From Taklimakanibacter sp050251035 (GTDB taxonomy: Bacteria; Pseudomonadota; Alphaproteobacteria; Rhizobiales; Aestuariivirgaceae), in the NCBI GenBank assembly GCA_050251035.1, contig JBFWNN010000012.1, forward strand, positions 38,686 to 102,685: DNA of 64,000 nucleotides. The letters run 5' to 3'. A program made the position numbers and the translations under genes. Shown piece after piece: positions 63,142 through 64,000 of the stretch (positions within the stretch are counted from its first letter, which is position 1; each line of letters starts with the position of its first letter). The notes under the pieces are model-generated. The model was not told the origin of the DNA and searched no databases. It saw nothing but the letters and a program-made list of their open reading frames with translations.

Positions 63142-64000
63142 CTATGCGCCGGGCTTCAGGCGAGCGTTGCACAGGCTGTAAAAGCCACCGCCCTTCTGGA
63201 TCCATTTCAGGCCGCCGAGCGCGTTGTTCTCCTTGTTGGCATAATACTGGTCGAGGCAGGTGTGCATGCGCGCCCGGCCTTCCGACTCGTTGGAGTATTT
63301 GCTGGCAATGCCGCGCGGGAACTTGACGCCGCGCGGCGCCTGGGCGGTCGGCGTCTCCGGCTCATTCGTATAGCTGGCTTCGTCCGGTGCCGGCACGGTG
63401 TCGTCATCCGCCGCATCGGCGCTGCATTTCGCCTTGCGGAATGAGTTCCACTTGAGATCGCCCAGCGTGCCTTCGGATTTGGCCTGCTGGTATTTGGCGC
63501 TGCATTCCTTCATCGAAAGACCGCCGCCCGACGTGTCGGCCTTGGCGACCGCCTTGCCGGACTTGGTCGACTGGACCTCCATGGACGAGCCCGGGCCGCA
63601 CTCGGCCTTGCGGAAGTCGTTCCACTTCATGTCGCCGAGGGTGCCGGCCTCCTTAGCCGCCTGATACTTGGCGCTGCACTGCTTGGAGGTCAGGCCCTTG
63701 GCGTCGTCATCGTCGTCCGCCTTGGCCGCCGCCTTCTTCTTGGCGGGCTTCTCGATCTCGGCCGAGGCGCCGGGGCCGCATTCGGCCTTGCGGAAGTCGT
63801 TCCATTTCATGTCGCCGAGGGTGCCGGCCTCCTTGGCCGCCTGGTATTTGGCGCTGCATTGCTTGGAGGTCAGGCCCTTGGCGTCGTCGTCATCGTCGTC
63901 CTTCTTGGTCGCCGCCTTCTTGACGGGCTTCTCGATCTCGGCCGAGGCGCCCGGGCCGCATTCGGCCTTGCGGACGTCGTTCCACTGCATGTCGCCGCGG
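63142..64000 (-). CDS. Cysteine-containing tandem-repeat protein, C-terminal part
   Basis: The frame stays open to the window end, so the N-terminus is missing; at least 286 residues are visible. Three or four repeats of 60 residues contain a pair of cysteines: KQCSAKYQAAKEAGTLGDM, then KWNDFRKAECGPGAS, joined by Lys/Ala-rich linkers and runs of five or six Asp. The last repeat is diverged (KECSAKYQQAKSEGTLGDLK). A C-terminal domain with three cysteines follows (THTCLDQYYANKENN-like region, YSLCNARLKPG). The family is seen in Rhizobiales as an exported protein of unknown function; export is not visible here. Confidence 0.75.
   Translation of the reverse strand, partial: RGDMQWNDVRKAECGPGASAEIEKPVKKAATKKDDDDDDAKGLTSKQCSAKYQAAKEAGTLGDMKWNDFRKAECGPGASAEIEKPAKKKAAAKADDDDDAKGLTSKQCSAKYQAAKEAGTLGDMKWNDFRKAECGPGSSMEVQSTKSGKAVAKADTSGGGLSMKECSAKYQQAKSEGTLGDLKWNSFRKAKCSADAADDDTVPAPDEASYTNEPETPTAQAPRGVKFPRGIASKYSNESEGRARMHTCLDQYYANKENNALGGLKWIQKGGGFYSLCNARLKPGA
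63421..64000 (-). repeat. 180 bp tandem repeats inside the last gene
   Basis: Exact period of 180 bp: sequences at 63601, 63781 and 63961 align base for base with few changes, and a more diverged copy lies near 63424. The repeats encode the 60-residue protein units and continue beyond the window. Confidence 0.9.

Overview
The window looks like a chromosomal stretch of a high-GC alphaproteobacterium, most likely of the Hyphomicrobiales (Rhizobiales). The grounds are strong G/C preference at third codon positions, twin-arginine and Sec-exported binding proteins of ABC uptake systems, the one-piece indolepyruvate oxidoreductase, a ChrB/ChrA chromate pair and many LysR regulators. I see no rRNA, tRNA, phage or transposase gene. 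Coding density is high and many genes overlap by 4 bp (ATGA or GTGA).

Layout. 1-2.4 kb: end of a polyamine-type ABC importer and a PuuD-like amidotransferase. 2.5-9.5 kb: acyl-CoA dehydrogenase, chromate efflux (chrA with a rhodanese-ChrB protein) and a fused indolepyruvate oxidoreductase. 9.5-22.1 kb: a ureohydrolase with an altered metal motif, an orphan histidine kinase, ferrochelatase, SPFH/NfeD pair, a KdsD-type isomerase, an outer-membrane barrel, a covarying palindromic repeat, galU/galE, a lytic transglycosylase and an SGNH hydrolase. 22.3-30.3 kb: a tight eight-gene sugar operon headed by a LacI-HTH/PfkB-kinase fusion with a perfect palindromic operator in front of it. It continues with an ABC importer, a second PfkB kinase, an eIF2B-like isomerase and a SIS-domain enzyme. 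30.3-31 kb: a gene-poor island with one orphan type I-C-like CRISPR repeat and a promoter that faces no gene. 31-37.7 kb: glutamate synthase operon (gltB, a glutathione S-transferase gene, gltD) with a structured leader that holds a 34-codon ORF. 38-44.5 kb: threonine aldolase, proline racemase family gene and a CoxMSL-type molybdenum hydroxylase with its own MoaD-like protein.

44.5-60.4 kb: exported hydrolase, DUF302 and cupin proteins, an MFS transporter, three related LysR regulators, a hydroxybutyrate dehydrogenase/patatin pair and a bufferin-type RiPP operon. The RiPP operon has a DUF2282 precursor, an MNIO/DUF692 enzyme and a DUF2063 partner, then continues into DoxX, a type II NADH dehydrogenase, a class III nucleotide cyclase and an MBL-fold hydrolase. 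Five of the transcription starts in this region share one directional motif, about ATCGNAWC-N10-CGGCATTTC, lying 56-81 bp before the start codon. This suggests one envelope or metal/oxidant-stress regulon. 60.6-64 kb: amidase, pirin and the end of a protein with 60-residue cysteine-containing repeats.

The most promising leads for undescribed biology are the shared motif and the regulon it implies, the LacI-PfkB-headed sugar operon, and the extended bufferin operon.
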